A stretch of 64,000 bases of DNA from Drechmeria coniospora (Eukaryota; Ascomycota; Sordariomycetes; Hypocreales; Ophiocordycipitaceae): the NCBI RefSeq assembly GCF_001625195.1, contig NC_054389.1, positions 4,274,520 through 4,338,519 of the forward strand, read 5' to 3'. This document shows, in pieces, positions 50,401 to 61,654 of this stretch. A program made the translations under genes and the position numbers. Numbering within the stretch: position 1 is the stretch's first letter; every line of letters begins with the position of its first letter. The notes beneath the pieces are model-generated. The model had not been told where the DNA came from. It did not search any database and worked only from the letters and a program-made list of their open reading frames with translations.

Positions 50401-51239
50401 TGTAGTTGTTGGGCGATAGTGGAGAGCGAGAGACGAGAAAGTGAAATACAGGTTCGAATCACAATCGGTTACACTGCATAATGTACCGACCTGGCTGCCC
50501 TCACGCTTTTCACCGAGTCGGGCTACGGAAGGTACGGAGTGGCGTGTGAGGCCTATTTTCCGAATGTGACGCGGTTTGCAAGCACACCTACCTGCATACG
50601 TTGTGCATGTACTGTAGACACATGAACATGCATGTATGTATATTCCAAGTACGGCAATATTATCTGCAACATGCATTAATGATCAGGTACTACTCGGTAC
50701 CCACCACTAGCATCCAAGAGGTATTGTGCTCGCACGAGTACATGCTCGGTACATTGCGCGCACCGGTACCTGCACCACCGACACTGCACTGTCACAGTAC
50801 ACTTACTGGCGATGGTAGCAGGTGTATGAATGCACTCATACACTGGCAATGTACTCATGCAAAGTGGGAAAATGTATGGGCATGGACAAGTAGATCTTGC
50901 AACAGCCGCATGGCTCACCGCCCTAGTGCGCTACCTGCGTTCCGAGTACGCAACGATGTATAATGGCACGAATGTAGAGGTGGGCATGTACATTCTCGTG
51001 CGACTGCTCGCTTCGTGGCGCATCCCGGTACCCTAGATACATTATAGCGATGAACAGTGGGGGAAATAGTGACGGTGGGAAGCGAATGAACCAACCCAAC
51101 GTGCTACCGGTAGGGCGGCAGCTCCGATCCAAGGTGAAGAACCGTCAAGGGCAAGGAGGACAGAGAAGGGGAGCACATGCTTGTCTAGCACGCATGATGC
51201 TTGCTGGGCGTGCCAAGAGGGTGACAGGGAAATGGAAAG

Positions 51240-51525
51240 AGAGAGGGGCGGGGAGGCAGGGAGAGAGTGAGAGAGATAGAGAGAGAGTGTGTGTGTGTGC
51301 GAGAGAGAGAGTGTGTGTGTGCGAGAGAGTGTGTGTGTGTGTGCGAGAGAGTGTTTGTGTATGTGTGCGTGTGCGAGAGAGTGTGTGTGTGTGTGAGAGA
51401 GAGAGAGGGTGGGGGATCGAGGGAGGGAGAGAGAGAGAGAGAGAGAGAGGAAGAGAGAGCGAGAGGAAGAGAGAGCGAGAGGAAGAGAGAGCGAGAGGAA
51501 GAGAGAGCGAGAGGAAGGGTTCGTG
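51240..51525 (+). repeat. Alternating GA/GT microsatellite with a 16-bp purine unit
   Basis: Blocks of GAGAGAGA alternate with GTGTGTGT up to about 51410. From about 51449 to 51517 a purine unit close to GAGAGGAAGAGAGAGC repeats about four times. The strand is almost purely G/A in that last part, so it has triplex or H-DNA potential. Apparent Arg/Glu or Ser/Leu-rich frames here are artefacts of the repeat. Confidence 0.9.
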
Positions 51526-52320
51526 GTGGCATTTAGTCGACTTTCACTATTGTGCTGGTCAAGAAAGAAAGGCGGTAGCTGCTGCGAATGAACCCTCCAT
51601 CAGCATCGCCCGTCCCTTCCTCCGCCTCTCAACGTCTACTGCACCCCTCGCGCTTCCCTCTTTCCTCCCCCTCCCTCAACAGACAGGCTGTGGAGAGTGA
51701 CCAAGGATTTGATGGCTCCTTGTCATGCTGTCGTGGCCCATCTCCATCGCCATGTCGAAACGGTTACGGACGGGACGACGTTCTAATGTCGACAGCATGC
51801 CATTTTCGAGCAGGGAGCCAACGCGGAGCGCTCACCAGATGAGAGGGGCTCTGGACAAGAAAAGACACGACGGCAAGTCATGCAGAGCACGGGTTTGCAC
51901 CGCATGCTCCGGTTCGATTCATGACACGACTCCCCATCTGCATTCACGTGGCCATGGCGTGCCATGATGCAAACAATGCGGCTCCCCGGGCCAATGCTTC
52001 GGCTAAACAAAAGGCTAGATGGCAGGCTCGACGACGTCGTCGGCTGTGCCGTTTCTGTTCAAGCAGCCCTTCTCGCCGTTGTCAACCGGCCTTGGCCTTT
52101 CTGTCCCGCTCCGCCGCAGCACGACACCGCCTCTGGCTCGTACCTAGCATCCTCTTTCCTCGGCCGAGAAGCGACATATGCTCCCAAAGCAGCCGTCTCG
52201 AGCCGAGGAGATGGTCCGAGTTGATCTGATGCATCTCATCGAGTCGAGATGACTTCCTAGGTCAGCCCCAGCTTCTCCCCACGGTCTCGAGGTGCCGGCC
52301 AGACGGGGCCGACGTCGGCC

Positions 52321-52992
52321 ATGACTCCCCTTGGCAGCCTGCTACGCGCCACCGACTTGGCCAGCAACCGCAAGGACAACACGAAGTGGCTTTGCATTTC
52401 TCTCCACCCCAGTGGCAACGTCATGGAGGAGTACAAGAGGTGGGCGTCACAACCCAGCAGAGCCGCAAGGTACTCTCGGCCTCCCGTGTGCTCACCCGTC
52501 CATTCTGCAGCGTCCACTGTGCCTTCCTCATCGGACCCAAGTTCGAGGCCAAGAGCGGTGGCAGGAACACGATACCATGCCAAGAACCCGCTTCCGGGCG
52601 GTTGGCGGTACGAACAAGTCCCGCTGCTCAACGCTCGGCACACGCCGAATCTTCTCGTCCGCGTTCTCATCAGTAAGATCGCCGACGAGGACCGCGTCAT
52701 CGACATCCTTCGCCACGCGTCCCTCGTCCCAAACGACCCAAACTTCCGCTGCCGCCGCTGGATTGCCGACGCGCTCGACAGGCTCCAACACGACGCCGAG
52801 ACCATGGGCACCGCCTTTCTCGACCGGCACGCCGTCGAAACCGTCCGCCGCGACTACCTCCGAAGCAAGTCCGCCGACGGCCGCTTCGCCGAACCCGACA
52901 GCTTGGACAACCGTCGGCCCAAGCCTGCGTGGGACGTGCTCAAGAATATGGAGACGACGTGCTGGCGTCCGAAGGGCATCATGCTCGGCTAG
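52321..52992 (+). pseudogene. Small fungal protein of unknown function (DUF6914-like), apparently frameshifted
   Basis: The pattern resembles a small uncharacterised fungal family I remember as DUF6914; I could not check this. Likely exon 1 is 52321-52439 (KWLCISLHPSGNVMEEYK), with an intron at 52440-52510 (GTGGGC...CTGCAG). Exon 2 opens with VHCAFLIGPKFEAKSG. The next conserved-looking block, TRYHAKNPLPGGWRYEQ, is in the frame one base later, so the frame breaks between about 52552 and 52567. From there the frame stays open to TAG at 52990 and carries LLVRVLISKI and CRRWIADALDRL, typical of the family. No usable intron lies at the break; a GT...AG pair there is only 7 bp apart. It is either a recent inactivating indel or a sequencing error. 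A second donor at 52470 is also in phase. Confidence 0.5.
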
Positions 52993-54418
52993 GCCTGCTG
53001 CCGTCTCGTGGATGGCTTGTCCTTCGATGACTAGGGGCAAAGGACGAATACCGTCGCCGTGAGGAAATCGGAGACGAAGCCGCCAAGGCAGCAACATGCC
53101 AAGCAACGCCGAAGGTTGACCGCCGGCAGCCAGTGATGCCGACGAGCAACGGCTCGCGAGACGCGGTATGTCGACGCGTCGGACGTAGCAGCGGTAAGCG
53201 GCCTCTTTATCCGCCATGGAGGCAATTATTGTCAGTTGGATTGCCTCCATTTCACAACACAAGCACGGGCATATATGGAGTGCTGGTCACCGCCCAACCT
53301 TGGCTTTGATACGGGTACGAAAGTGCCCGCGCTCCTCCGTGCTCTCCGGAGAGCCAAGCGCAAGCTCGTTCGTCTAGCGTCCGACTCACCTCACTCATCT
53401 TGGTAGCAGTCCAAGAGTTGAGGAATCATCAGTACTTGCCACAGTTTCTGCTACATGCGGGGACGATGAATCTTTGATGCGTACGCCAGGGGGAGGGCTG
53501 TGGGTGGGAGACGAACCAGTCGTCTACGAGCACAGTACTGCGTGCCGGAAATGGCGAGGGCTGTGCGCCATCCGTCCGTGGTTGTTCCGACTTTCCATCT
53601 TTCGTTCACGATACCAATATGCACCAGGAATCCCATGGACGAAAGTCGCAGGAGCGGGATGCTGTTGGATTGCTGGACCCCGTTCGATGATTCCTACCGC
53701 ACGTGCGACGAGTGTCCAGTTGGGGCCATGGACCTGCAGTGCGTGCTGCAGATCTGGTTATCCGGTCTGGCCCTCGGCAGACACTTCTTCCCTTCCAGTG
53801 CTGACTGACTCGCATCCCATCGGAGTGCCTCCGCTGTAAGTACAGTAATTAGCACGTGCCCCTTGGTCGGGAACCCAAGTCGCCAGCCACCTCGACGTCA
53901 GTTCGGCACGGCTGTCAGGACATGTCGGTCCTGCGACCAAAGGATGATGGCTACGGCGGAACAAGCAGAATTTCATCTTCGACTTCGCCATTGGCGGCAA
54001 GCTATTTCTAATCAAGTTTTTTTGCATGTATCTGCATGAGCCGAGTTCTAAATGCAAACGGCACAAATTTGTACTGCAAGTACACGCACAACAAGATAAT
54101 ATGTGGTATAAGTGTGCGTCCATTAACTACTCCGCATCGCTTCAAGTTTACCTGTTCTTGCATGCAAGTACCCAGAAAGCAAATAATACCTGTACAACAC
54201 ACCTAGGGTTATAGGTACTAGCAGCACGGAGTGCTTCCATGAACATGAACACTCACACAATGTACTTAGTTGTGCAGTATTACAAGCACTTGTACAGCAT
54301 ATGCATGATATCGTATCACTCTGCATGAATCATCAAAATTCTGACTCCATCGAATCCGGTTTGAAGCCGAAACTGGCCCGCTACGGTGAAGAAAACAATT
54401 ATAACATAATGACACCTA
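52993..54418. other. Spacer between the frameshifted gene and the S28 remnant
   Basis: No gene is supported. I looked for the missing 5' part of the S28 peptidase here and did not find recognisable blocks. A short GTAC-word patch lies at 54050-54310. Confidence 0.5.
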
Positions 54419-54955
54419 ATGGACAGGCACAGGTTTGAAGGCTGGTTTACCGGCCGCAAGGACGGCGGCCCGCTCTCTAGCCTCGTCACGGCCGAATACC
54501 GGAGCAGAGAGTGCGCATTGTTCTTCCCCACGGTCGAGAACCACACGTACGGCCTGGCCATGAACCGAACTGCTGACCGGCTCAACGCCTGGACCGGCGG
54601 CTGGAACATAACAGAGGGCGCGAAGCGCATCATGTTCGTCAATGGCGAGCACGACCCGTACTTGGGCACGACCGTCTCTGCCAAGAACCGGCCTGGCGGA
54701 CCGCTGGTGAGCACCCCCAACGTTCCCGTCTGGATCATCAAAAATGGGACTAACTGCAACGACGTTGTGGTGATTGGTAACAAGGAGGCGAACCCTGCTT
54801 TTGCCACCGTCATTACGGAGATGGTGGCGAAAATGAAGGCTTGGGTGGACGAGCATCCGTCGCCAAATTGGAACCAAGTCGGAAGCGCCCTCGAGCGCGT
54901 TCTAGGGGACGGGCGAGAAACAAACGAGCAGCTTGAAGAGTTGACATGGGATTAA
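54419..54955 (+). pseudogene. 3' remnant of a serine carboxypeptidase S28 (Pro-Xaa carboxypeptidase) gene
   Basis: A 178-residue open frame that matches only the C-terminal part of peptidase family S28, normally secreted or vacuolar enzymes of about 500 residues or more with a Ser/Asp/His triad. Recognisable family blocks are RECALFFP, TYGLA, NAWTGGW, IMFVNGEHDP (with the triad Asp at 79), RPGGPL and PVWII. The block that should read H-C-x-D reads N-C-N-D (112-115), so the catalytic His is replaced by Asn. The N-terminal two thirds, with signal peptide and nucleophile Ser, are absent, and an in-frame stop lies just upstream. The first residues could follow a lost intron acceptor (GGACAG at about 54420). 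The frame itself is free of stops, so decay is recent or the fragment is under some constraint. It is almost certainly not an active peptidase. Confidence 0.8.
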
Positions 54956-56314
54956 CGGGCTCCCTCCTGCACTTGCACCTACCGGTGGTCGGAGTCAAGG
55001 AGGATGCATAATGCAGATCATGTTCGGGCGCAACGTGATAGGGCTGTATCCGGCTCTCCACGAGCGACCGACGAACGCACCCGTGAAGGGCGGGAGCATG
55101 GACACGCGCACGTACAGCAATCTGAATTCAAGTACGCATCTGCACTTGAGGTGGGTGTCATGAAGCACGGTATGCGTATGCCATGTTGAGGACTCCATGT
55201 TCATTCAACGACGAGTTGGGTGGCCGGGGCCTCCGCCGGTGCGCCTAGGCCCTCGGCCGTTTGCCGAGACGCACCTCCGACGTCGATTCCCCTTGGTAAA
55301 CTGTGATTTATGGTCCATATACGGGTCAATCGTGCGCAGGATGAGTCCTGGAATCCTCCGCATGAGTTGCTGGATCGGTATACGTCGTCAGGCAAGATGC
55401 AGGCGAGGATACTGTACTTACACGAAGGTGATCGGAAATACGTTGATCCGTATACGCTCCAAGAATATCACACAAGCGCAAGGTATTAATTAATGATACT
55501 GGGTAGGACGTGCACATGAGTGTACTGTACTCCGTACTACCATTCACTTAGTGTACTCCGTACAACAAGTACCTGTATTCATTGCAAGAACTTGTAGGTG
55601 TAGGAGTGTACGGAGTACTTAAGTACTTGCTACGTACAGTACTCCGTAGTTGTAAGTACTCAAGTCAGGGTGAAGATGGAGCAGTATTGGTGTGGATGTC
55701 CTTGCTCATCTTACTCAAGTAAGTACTTATTAAGTGCTTACATGTAGTTAGCGTCGCGAAATGCAAAAGAGAAACACGCGCACGCACGAGGTCCTGGTAA
55801 TAATTACTACGGGTCGTATGTACTCCGTAGGTACCGGTACCTACGGAGTACGTATCATGGCACTGCCGAAGAACCTGCCGGGTCCGTGAACAACAATCAT
55901 CATTTTGCATAAATCGACTCGACCGCCCAGTTTCTACCCTCGAACAAAGACAACAACGACACGACACGTCTCTATTTCTATCCAACAGTGCAAGTTACTC
56001 ATACGACAAGTGCGCATCCCGCCGGTGGAAACGAACAACGCCAAGAACCGCCCTCGACGCCCCGGTCTCGGCTCTTGATCGAAATCGTCGATTCGGCCGA
56101 CGATTCATTGCCCGACGGCCACATCCTGTCCGTGAAGCCCGCCCGACGGCCAAGCAGAAGGCTACCTTGTCACCGCTTCCTCGCAGGCGGTGACGGCAAG
56201 ACGACAAGTGCAAGAGCACAAGCTCGGCCCGTCGCACCGATCGCGGTCCACAAGCGGACGGCTCATCCTTGGGCGAAAGCGACGACGCAGGGCACGCAGA
56301 GCACGCAGGACGCC
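54956..56314. other. Spacer with dense GTAC words and a 32-bp palindrome, upstream of the CTR gene
   Basis: No gene is supported. TACGGAGTA/TACTCCGTA words are dense at 55515-55860. The frame that covers the CTR gene is open from 55988, but the coding start is placed at 56315 because the residues before it look unlike the family. Confidence 0.55.
55820..55851. repeat. Perfect 32-bp palindrome
   Basis: The left half GTACTCCGTAGGTACC (55820-55835) is followed with no spacer by its exact reverse complement (55836-55851). It contains the TACTCCGTA word in both orientations and two GGTACC sites. Flanking bases do not continue the symmetry. It lies about 460 bases upstream of the copper transporter start. 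Confidence 0.95.
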
Positions 56315-56923
56315 ATGGACCACTCGTCTTCCTCGGGCCACGACCACGGCTCCATGAGCTCGTCGGTCATGGCCATGGTCTTCCAGACGGAGACGGCGAC
56401 GCCCCTCTACGCCAACTCGTGGACCCCCGCCAGCGCCGGCGCATACGCGGGCACCTGCATCTTCCTCGTCGTCCTCGCCGTCCTCGCCCGGCTGCTCGTC
56501 GCCGCCAAAGCCATGCAGGAGGCCCGCTGGCTCGACCGTGACCTCCACCGACGCTACGTCGCCGCCAACGGCAAGGAGCCGCTGGCCGAGCAGGTCGCCC
56601 GGGACTCGGACACGAAGCGGCTGACGCTGTCGGAGAACGGCATCGAGGAGTCGGTGCTCGTCGTCGAGCGCAAGAGCCACGCGATCCGACCCTGGAGGTT
56701 CAGCGTCGACCCCGTTCGAGCCATCATGGACGTCGTCATCGTCGCCGTCGGATACCTGCTGTAGGTTTGCCCTTCCTTCCGGTAACCATCTCGCTGACAC
56801 GGCCGTTGCCGCAGCATGCTGGCAGTCATGACCATGAACGTGGGATACTTCCTGTCCGTCCTCGCCGGCGTCTTCGTCGGAAGCCTTCTCGTCGGCCGCT
56901 ACAGCTCCGTTCCGGAGCATTGA
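56315..56923 (+). CDS. CTR-family copper transporter
   Basis: A high-affinity Cu(I) permease that works as a trimer, in the plasma or vacuolar membrane. Exon 1 is 56315-56760, exon 2 is 56815-56923, the 54-bp intron is in phase 2, and the product has 184 residues. The N-terminus is His/Met-rich (MDHSSSSGHDHGSM), as expected of copper-collecting CTR tails. Three membrane segments: about 42-65, then two near the C-terminus. The selectivity motif MLAVM (150-154) is in TM2, and the packing motif GVFVG is in TM3. The loop between TM1 and TM2 is charged. The short C-terminus (GRYSSVPEH) lacks an obvious Cys/His tail. If the intron is retained, translation stops at once and the product loses most of TM2 and all of TM3. 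Subfamily (Ctr1, Ctr2 or Ctr3-like) is undecided. The promoter region contains the 32-bp palindrome. Confidence 0.93.
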
Positions 56924-59754
56924 TGCCGCGAGCACACCCGGTCGTATGGCAACGAGCTCATTACGTTTCCCCTCTCCATTCCCAGAACGATGGCATACAA
57001 GTTCCTGTGCACCTGCGAATCTGCTTTCCCTTTGCCGCCCCAACCCCACCGTGCATGTCTCTGTGCGCTTCTGCTCATGCTGATTGATGATGGCCTACGG
57101 AACGGACATGTTGTGGCAATTGCACGGTATGTAGTAATAATACTTGCAGTTGCACTTGTGCTGTAAATACTGCAGTCTCCAGGCCGTGGGTGCACGGTAC
57201 GGTAACTACAGTAGGTGTAAGTACCGAGTATCCAGCAGGTTAGTATTGTAAGCGATTGCAGTATTTGCTGCTGCTGGAGCTGGTGTGTTGCACAAAGTAC
57301 CGGTACTTGGGAGGAACCTTCTCAAATCTGCTCAAGGCCAAGCCAGGGGTGCTCCGCAATCAGGTCTTCAAGGCTCCAAGCACGAATAGAGTGCCGGAAA
57401 TTCGGTACGTACTTGGCCGTTCGCAATGCCTTCTCGACCCACCAGCCTCGTGCTGACTAAGTCTGCGCCCCGATTGGCGGCCAGACGACATCGAACAGTG
57501 CGTTGGGTCCATCGATCGGAGATGCGTTGAAGATCAGTGCTTACTCGTCCACCTACAACTACGGTGAAACTACTTGCACGTACTCCGTACACCTCGGGGA
57601 GAAACCAGTCATGGCTCCAGGTAATACCTACCTTTCCAGTTTGAGCGCAAGTGCGTGCACTTGCTGTACACCTACCGACATGTAAGTACATACTTGCAAG
57701 TACTTACGTGACTTGGGTGCACGTGTACCCTCAACCAAGTAGGGTGCAGTCAGTCAGTATGCTTTCGCCCTAAAAAATGGTGTTCCCCTCGTTACGCACG
57801 CCATTCAGAAACACAACCCCCTGTCCCTCCGGGACGTGCGTGCATCGTCTGGCAGATGGCAATCATGGTCATGATCGATCGGGAAAGCACCCACGCTCTC
57901 GTTGGTGGCCGACATACCCCTCCAGAGGGGATGTGCAAACAGGCTCGGATACAGACGGCTCGAACATGGCTTGGTGCGCCGGCGTAATGCCGACCCCACG
58001 TGATTCGGAAATGTCGGACATGCAACAACAGGCTTTTACATGCGCAATGACCGTTGCCCCGAGTTCGCGCCGCACCCGCGCCACCGGTTATGCGCTCACT
58101 TCTGTTCCAAGCGATAGCGTCCCCGATGCCGAATTGCGAACGGTGGTCCATCCGTGCCCTGGCGGAATCTGCCCCGTATCAACCCTCTCCTCTCGCTCCC
58201 CCAAGTCCGTGACACCAAGGCATCCGGAAGCATAGGCGAGCCCACGACCCAACTGCGAGCGACATGACCTCGCGCTTTCTCTCCTGCTGCCGAGACGAGT
58301 CACCAGGCTCATCCCTCTGATACTTTCCTGAGATTGGAAAAGCCTGGTGAATCCCCCGTCCCCTCCTCGTGCCCGTTACTGTCCATGCCGCCGCCGCGAG
58401 CCCCAATCACGGGCCGCCTCGCTCCCCAAAGGGGCAGGTTTCTCCCATCCCCGATCCGGGAACGTCGCGCCCACCCGCCCCCGCGCCGCGACTCGTGACC
58501 CGAGACCGCAGCGAGCCAACACGGACAAGCATGGAGAAAGGTGGTCGGGAGCGCCCGGCGGCCCGCAAAAGCAGAGCCCCGACCATGACCGAACTGGCCA
58601 GGCGATGATTCTTACTTGCAGGCCGGCACCTGGTGCGGACACTGCGTCGTTGTGACGGGTGTGCGAATCCAATATACACTGTAGATACCGACCCGCCTGT
58701 TCGCACCCTCGTGCGATTCAACGACAACGAGGACCGGCCGTGCAGGAGACGCGGCGCAGAGAGCTCATGCATCTGTCATTCACGCATCTTGGCATCCATT
58801 CTTGTCTGGTTCGGATTTCCGGCTTCGACCACCCAACTACGAGCACCGCACCGGTGAGCGTGCCCTACGTGGGTTATCCGTTTGCGTGGCTACTTCGGGA
58901 ATGGCTCGCGATTGCCAACATGGCCTTTCCTGGATCTCGAGTTTTATTCCAACCCGACGACGGGCCGTGGCTGGCGTCGGCATTCGCGCCGATCGCTCCC
59001 TCGACAAACAAGCCGGCACAGGCTTCGTCGCCTCGAAATTCCCGCCGTGCGGGGAAATGGTTCCGCGCACATACGGACGCACAATGGCACGCACTGCAGG
59101 GCCGATGGGGAAAATCTCACAACTTTTTTTGGTTTGCTTCGTCCGACTTCGCCCCTAGCCAACCCAACAAACAAATACACCTGTCCCGCTCACGGCCCAA
59201 CTGCGAGAGTAATAATTGCAAACTCAAAATCGAAGGGGTGGATGGAACAGGCAACAGGGTCCCGAGCCGAGAGTGCCGGTCGTGGATACCACCGCGGGCG
59301 CTCCATCGCTCGACCCCATCGAGGCAACAAGATGCGCACGCAAGATCCGTGGCCCAGAACCATCCACCGGCCGACAAACGCATGCTCACTCGTGCATGGG
59401 AGGCCCCTCGCCCCGAACCGCTCGCCTTCCGCGCCCGTCGCACGGCGCATCCGTCGCCCACACACTTCGGTCACGGGAAGAACAGGGCCAGCAAGAATGA
59501 GAAAATAAGCGGCCAAATCTCAGGGTCCGGGACGCAAAGATTTTTTGGTGTTTGGAAGAAAAAGAAAGGAGAGTATGAACCGAACATGAAAACAGCATAC
59601 CAACGCGTCATCAACGCCGAATCACCAGAGCCCCGAAAGTGCATGACAGCGTCCGAGAGGGACAGCCGAGGTCGAGCGACGACGTCCCGGCGGAGCGTCG
59701 AAAAGCCGGGTATCAGACGCCGGACCCGCATCGCCACCAGATGGCCGGCCCCCT
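56924..59754. other. Convergent spacer between the CTR gene and MCM1
   Basis: No gene is supported. GTAC words cluster at 57120-57300 and 57560-57710. From 57750 to 59750 the sequence is GC-rich with long accidental frames on both strands. The 3' ends of the two convergent genes lie here. Confidence 0.5.
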
Positions 59755-60889
59755 TCAAGGTTGATGGTGGTTGTTTGGGGGCATGCCGGGCTGGGGTGGC
59801 AGTCCCGAGCCGTACGCTTGGTTTCGCTGTTGCACGTAGTTCTGGTACGCGAGTGCCTGCTGGGGATCCATGGGCATGTTGGGCATGTAGCTGCCCGGCA
59901 TGTGCGGGTTCGGAGGCATGCCGGGGCGGCCGCCCTGGGGAGGGAGATGCTGGCCGGCCGATTCCTCGGGGGACTCGACCTGATCGCCATCGACGCCGTT
60001 TTCGCCGCCGGGCGCAGGCTCGGGCGCGTTCAGACACGCCTACGCGAGAGTCGTGTCAGCAGAGGACGCCAGCCATCGAGGAGACGGGTGCGGTGCAAGA
60101 TTCGCACGTCGCACACTCCGATGCGATGAATGTGAATGTACCGTGGCATGAGAGGGTATGGGTTCACGGTGCAGCGGGGGGGGGGGGGGGGGGGTGAAGC
60201 AAGGAAAAGCAAGCAAAGGAACAAAACAAAGCGGCAAGGCATGGGGTGTGCGGTGACCGACGGCGCAAGTGGGACAAAGGAAGAAGTCATGTACCTGAAT
60301 CAAGTTCTTGCCCTCAGCCTTAGTGACGAGCGGTTGAAGTTTCGGCGTGGTGAAGGTGTACACGAGACCGGTTTCGGATACGACGAGGAGGAGAACCTGG
60401 GTGCCGGTCAAGACGGAGAGCTCGTAGGCCTAGACGGAATCGGCGTCGTGCGCGTCAGCAGTCGGTCTCGGCAAGCAAGAAAATCGAGGCGAGGGGGAAA
60501 GGACCAAGGGGATGCATCATGGCGCGAGGTCCGAGGCGAAGCTTCCGGCAAACGCCTGACACGGGGCCACAGGTCGCGTCGGGACTCTAGAGCACAGGGA
60601 GGCAGGGGGGAGGCAGGGAGGAGGAGGAGAGGGGGCACACCTTCTTCATGATGCCGGCCTTGCGCTTGGAAAAGGTGATGTGGCGACGGGATTTGTCGCT
60701 GATGAACTTGATCTCAATCTTTCGACGCTCACGGCCACCCTTCTCGTCGTCGTCGTCGTCGTCGTCGCCGGCCGAGGGGCGCTGGCGCTTGACGCCTCGG
60801 CTCTCGGCGGCGTTGCCGTTGCCGACCGAGTGCGCGTCATCGAGGTCCGTCGGCGACGTCTGGTCGTGCTGGTCGGTGATGTCGGCCAT
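59755..60889 (-). CDS. MCM1: Mcm1/SRF-type MADS-box transcription factor
   Basis: A nuclear DNA-binding dimer that recruits partners to control mating, cell cycle and development in fungi. Three exons on the minus strand: 60641-60889 (83 codons), 60295-60429 (45 codons) and 59755-60039 (94 codons plus stop), both introns in phase 0, 222 residues in all, typical of filamentous fungi. The MADS domain runs from about residue 55 (RRKIEIKFISDKSRRHITFS) through the junction after MKK into AYELSVLTGTQVLLLV. An acidic D7 run (42-48) precedes it. The SAM-like extension includes LVTKAEGKNLIQACLN. The C-terminus is Pro/Met/Gln-rich and ends PPNNHHQP. Intron 2 (60040-60294) carries a G19 run on the plus strand, so the transcript has C19. 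The gene is convergent with the CTR gene. Confidence 0.95.
60176..60194 (+). repeat. G19 homopolymer inside MCM1 intron 2
   Basis: Nineteen consecutive G on the plus strand. On the MCM1 transcript this is a run of 19 C about 135 bases before the acceptor site. It may vary in length between isolates. Confidence 0.9.
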
Positions 60890-61325
60890 GATGACTCTTG
60901 GTCTATCCGGCGGCCGGCTGCTGCGCTGCGTCGCCGTGCGTCCGGGAGCTGTCCTGGGTCCGAGGCGGTGCGAGGCGGCGGGAGGGGGAGAGGCGTCGTG
61001 CAGAAGCGACGCAGCCCCCGAGTCAATCCGTCAATGGCGCGCGACAGGTGGAAGCGACGAGGACGAGGTCGAAATGGAAGCCGACGACTTGCACTCGTCC
61101 AGCAGGCAAAAAGAAGTCTGTAAAAGGCAACAGAGCGGTGGAGATGACTGCTTTGAGCGTGGTGCCGACGGGTCTATACTGGATCTGGAGCTGCGAAGCG
61201 GAGAGGGAGGGAGGGAGGGAGGGAGGGGAGGTGCCTTGGGTGTTGCAGAGTTCCTGGCCGGGCGCGCTCTTCTGTATTCAGTCTGGTCTGGGGTGCGAGC
61301 CAGAGGTGGGCGTGAGCGGAAGGAA

Positions 61326-61354
61326 GCGAGGCGAGGCGAGGCGAGGCGAGGCGA
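61326..61354 (+). repeat. GCGAG pentanucleotide repeat
   Basis: About 5.8 copies of GCGAG, roughly 440-465 bases upstream of the MCM1 start codon. Confidence 0.9.
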
Positions 61355-61639
61355 AACAAACGGCTTCGTGGTTACGCACGACCGGACGGCAGCTTCTAAT
61401 CGCTGCCCACTCGGTCAACGGATGGGCGTGTCAGAGGATCGGACGGTCGGCTCGCTGCTTCGACCTTTCCGCATAGGAGGGAAGGGGAAGGGAAGGTGAG
61501 GTAATGTAGGTCCGAGGCAAGGTCAGGTTGGGGCCAAGTCAAGGTTGGGACAAAAGCGTAAGTAAGGTAGGCAGGTAATTATCGTACGGAGTAGGAAAGG
61601 TACGAAGGTAGAGGCGGGTAGGCGGGTAGGCAGGTTGGC

Positions 61640-61654
61640 GGGCGGGTGGGCGGG
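61640..61654 (+). promoter_or_regulatory. Perfect G-quadruplex motif upstream of MCM1
   Basis: Four GGG runs separated by single bases (GGGCGGGTGGGCGGG), inside a longer G-rich tract at 61614-61670. One-base loops predict a very stable parallel quadruplex. It lies about 750 bases upstream of MCM1 on the non-template (with respect to plus) strand; a regulatory role is only a possibility. Confidence 0.7.

Larger units (their letters stand above)
46097..52320. other. Gene-free stretch with simple repeats
   Basis: No gene is supported in 6.2 kb. Long overlapping open frames on both strands at 46.3-48.7 kb come from high GC content with few stops, and none has a recognisable domain. GTAC words cluster at 47990-48160 and 50100-50220. 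A G17 tract (49539-49555), a 15-bp tandem duplication (50001-50030), a GCGT-rich run (50269-50400) and a GA/GT microsatellite (51240-51525) are listed separately or noted here. Confidence 0.5.

Noticed and set aside
50445..50475. GGTTCGAATCA string resembling a tRNA B box
   Set aside because: The flanks do not form the T-arm stem, and no acceptor, D-arm or A box is found at the right distance.
52556..52564. 7-bp GT...AG segment that would restore phase in the frameshifted gene
   Set aside because: Far below any known spliceosomal intron length; treated as an indel.
58659..60197. 512-codon open frame on the plus strand
   Set aside because: It begins inside GC-rich spacer and runs antisense through MCM1 exon 3; no domain is recognisable and MCM1 on the other strand is certain.
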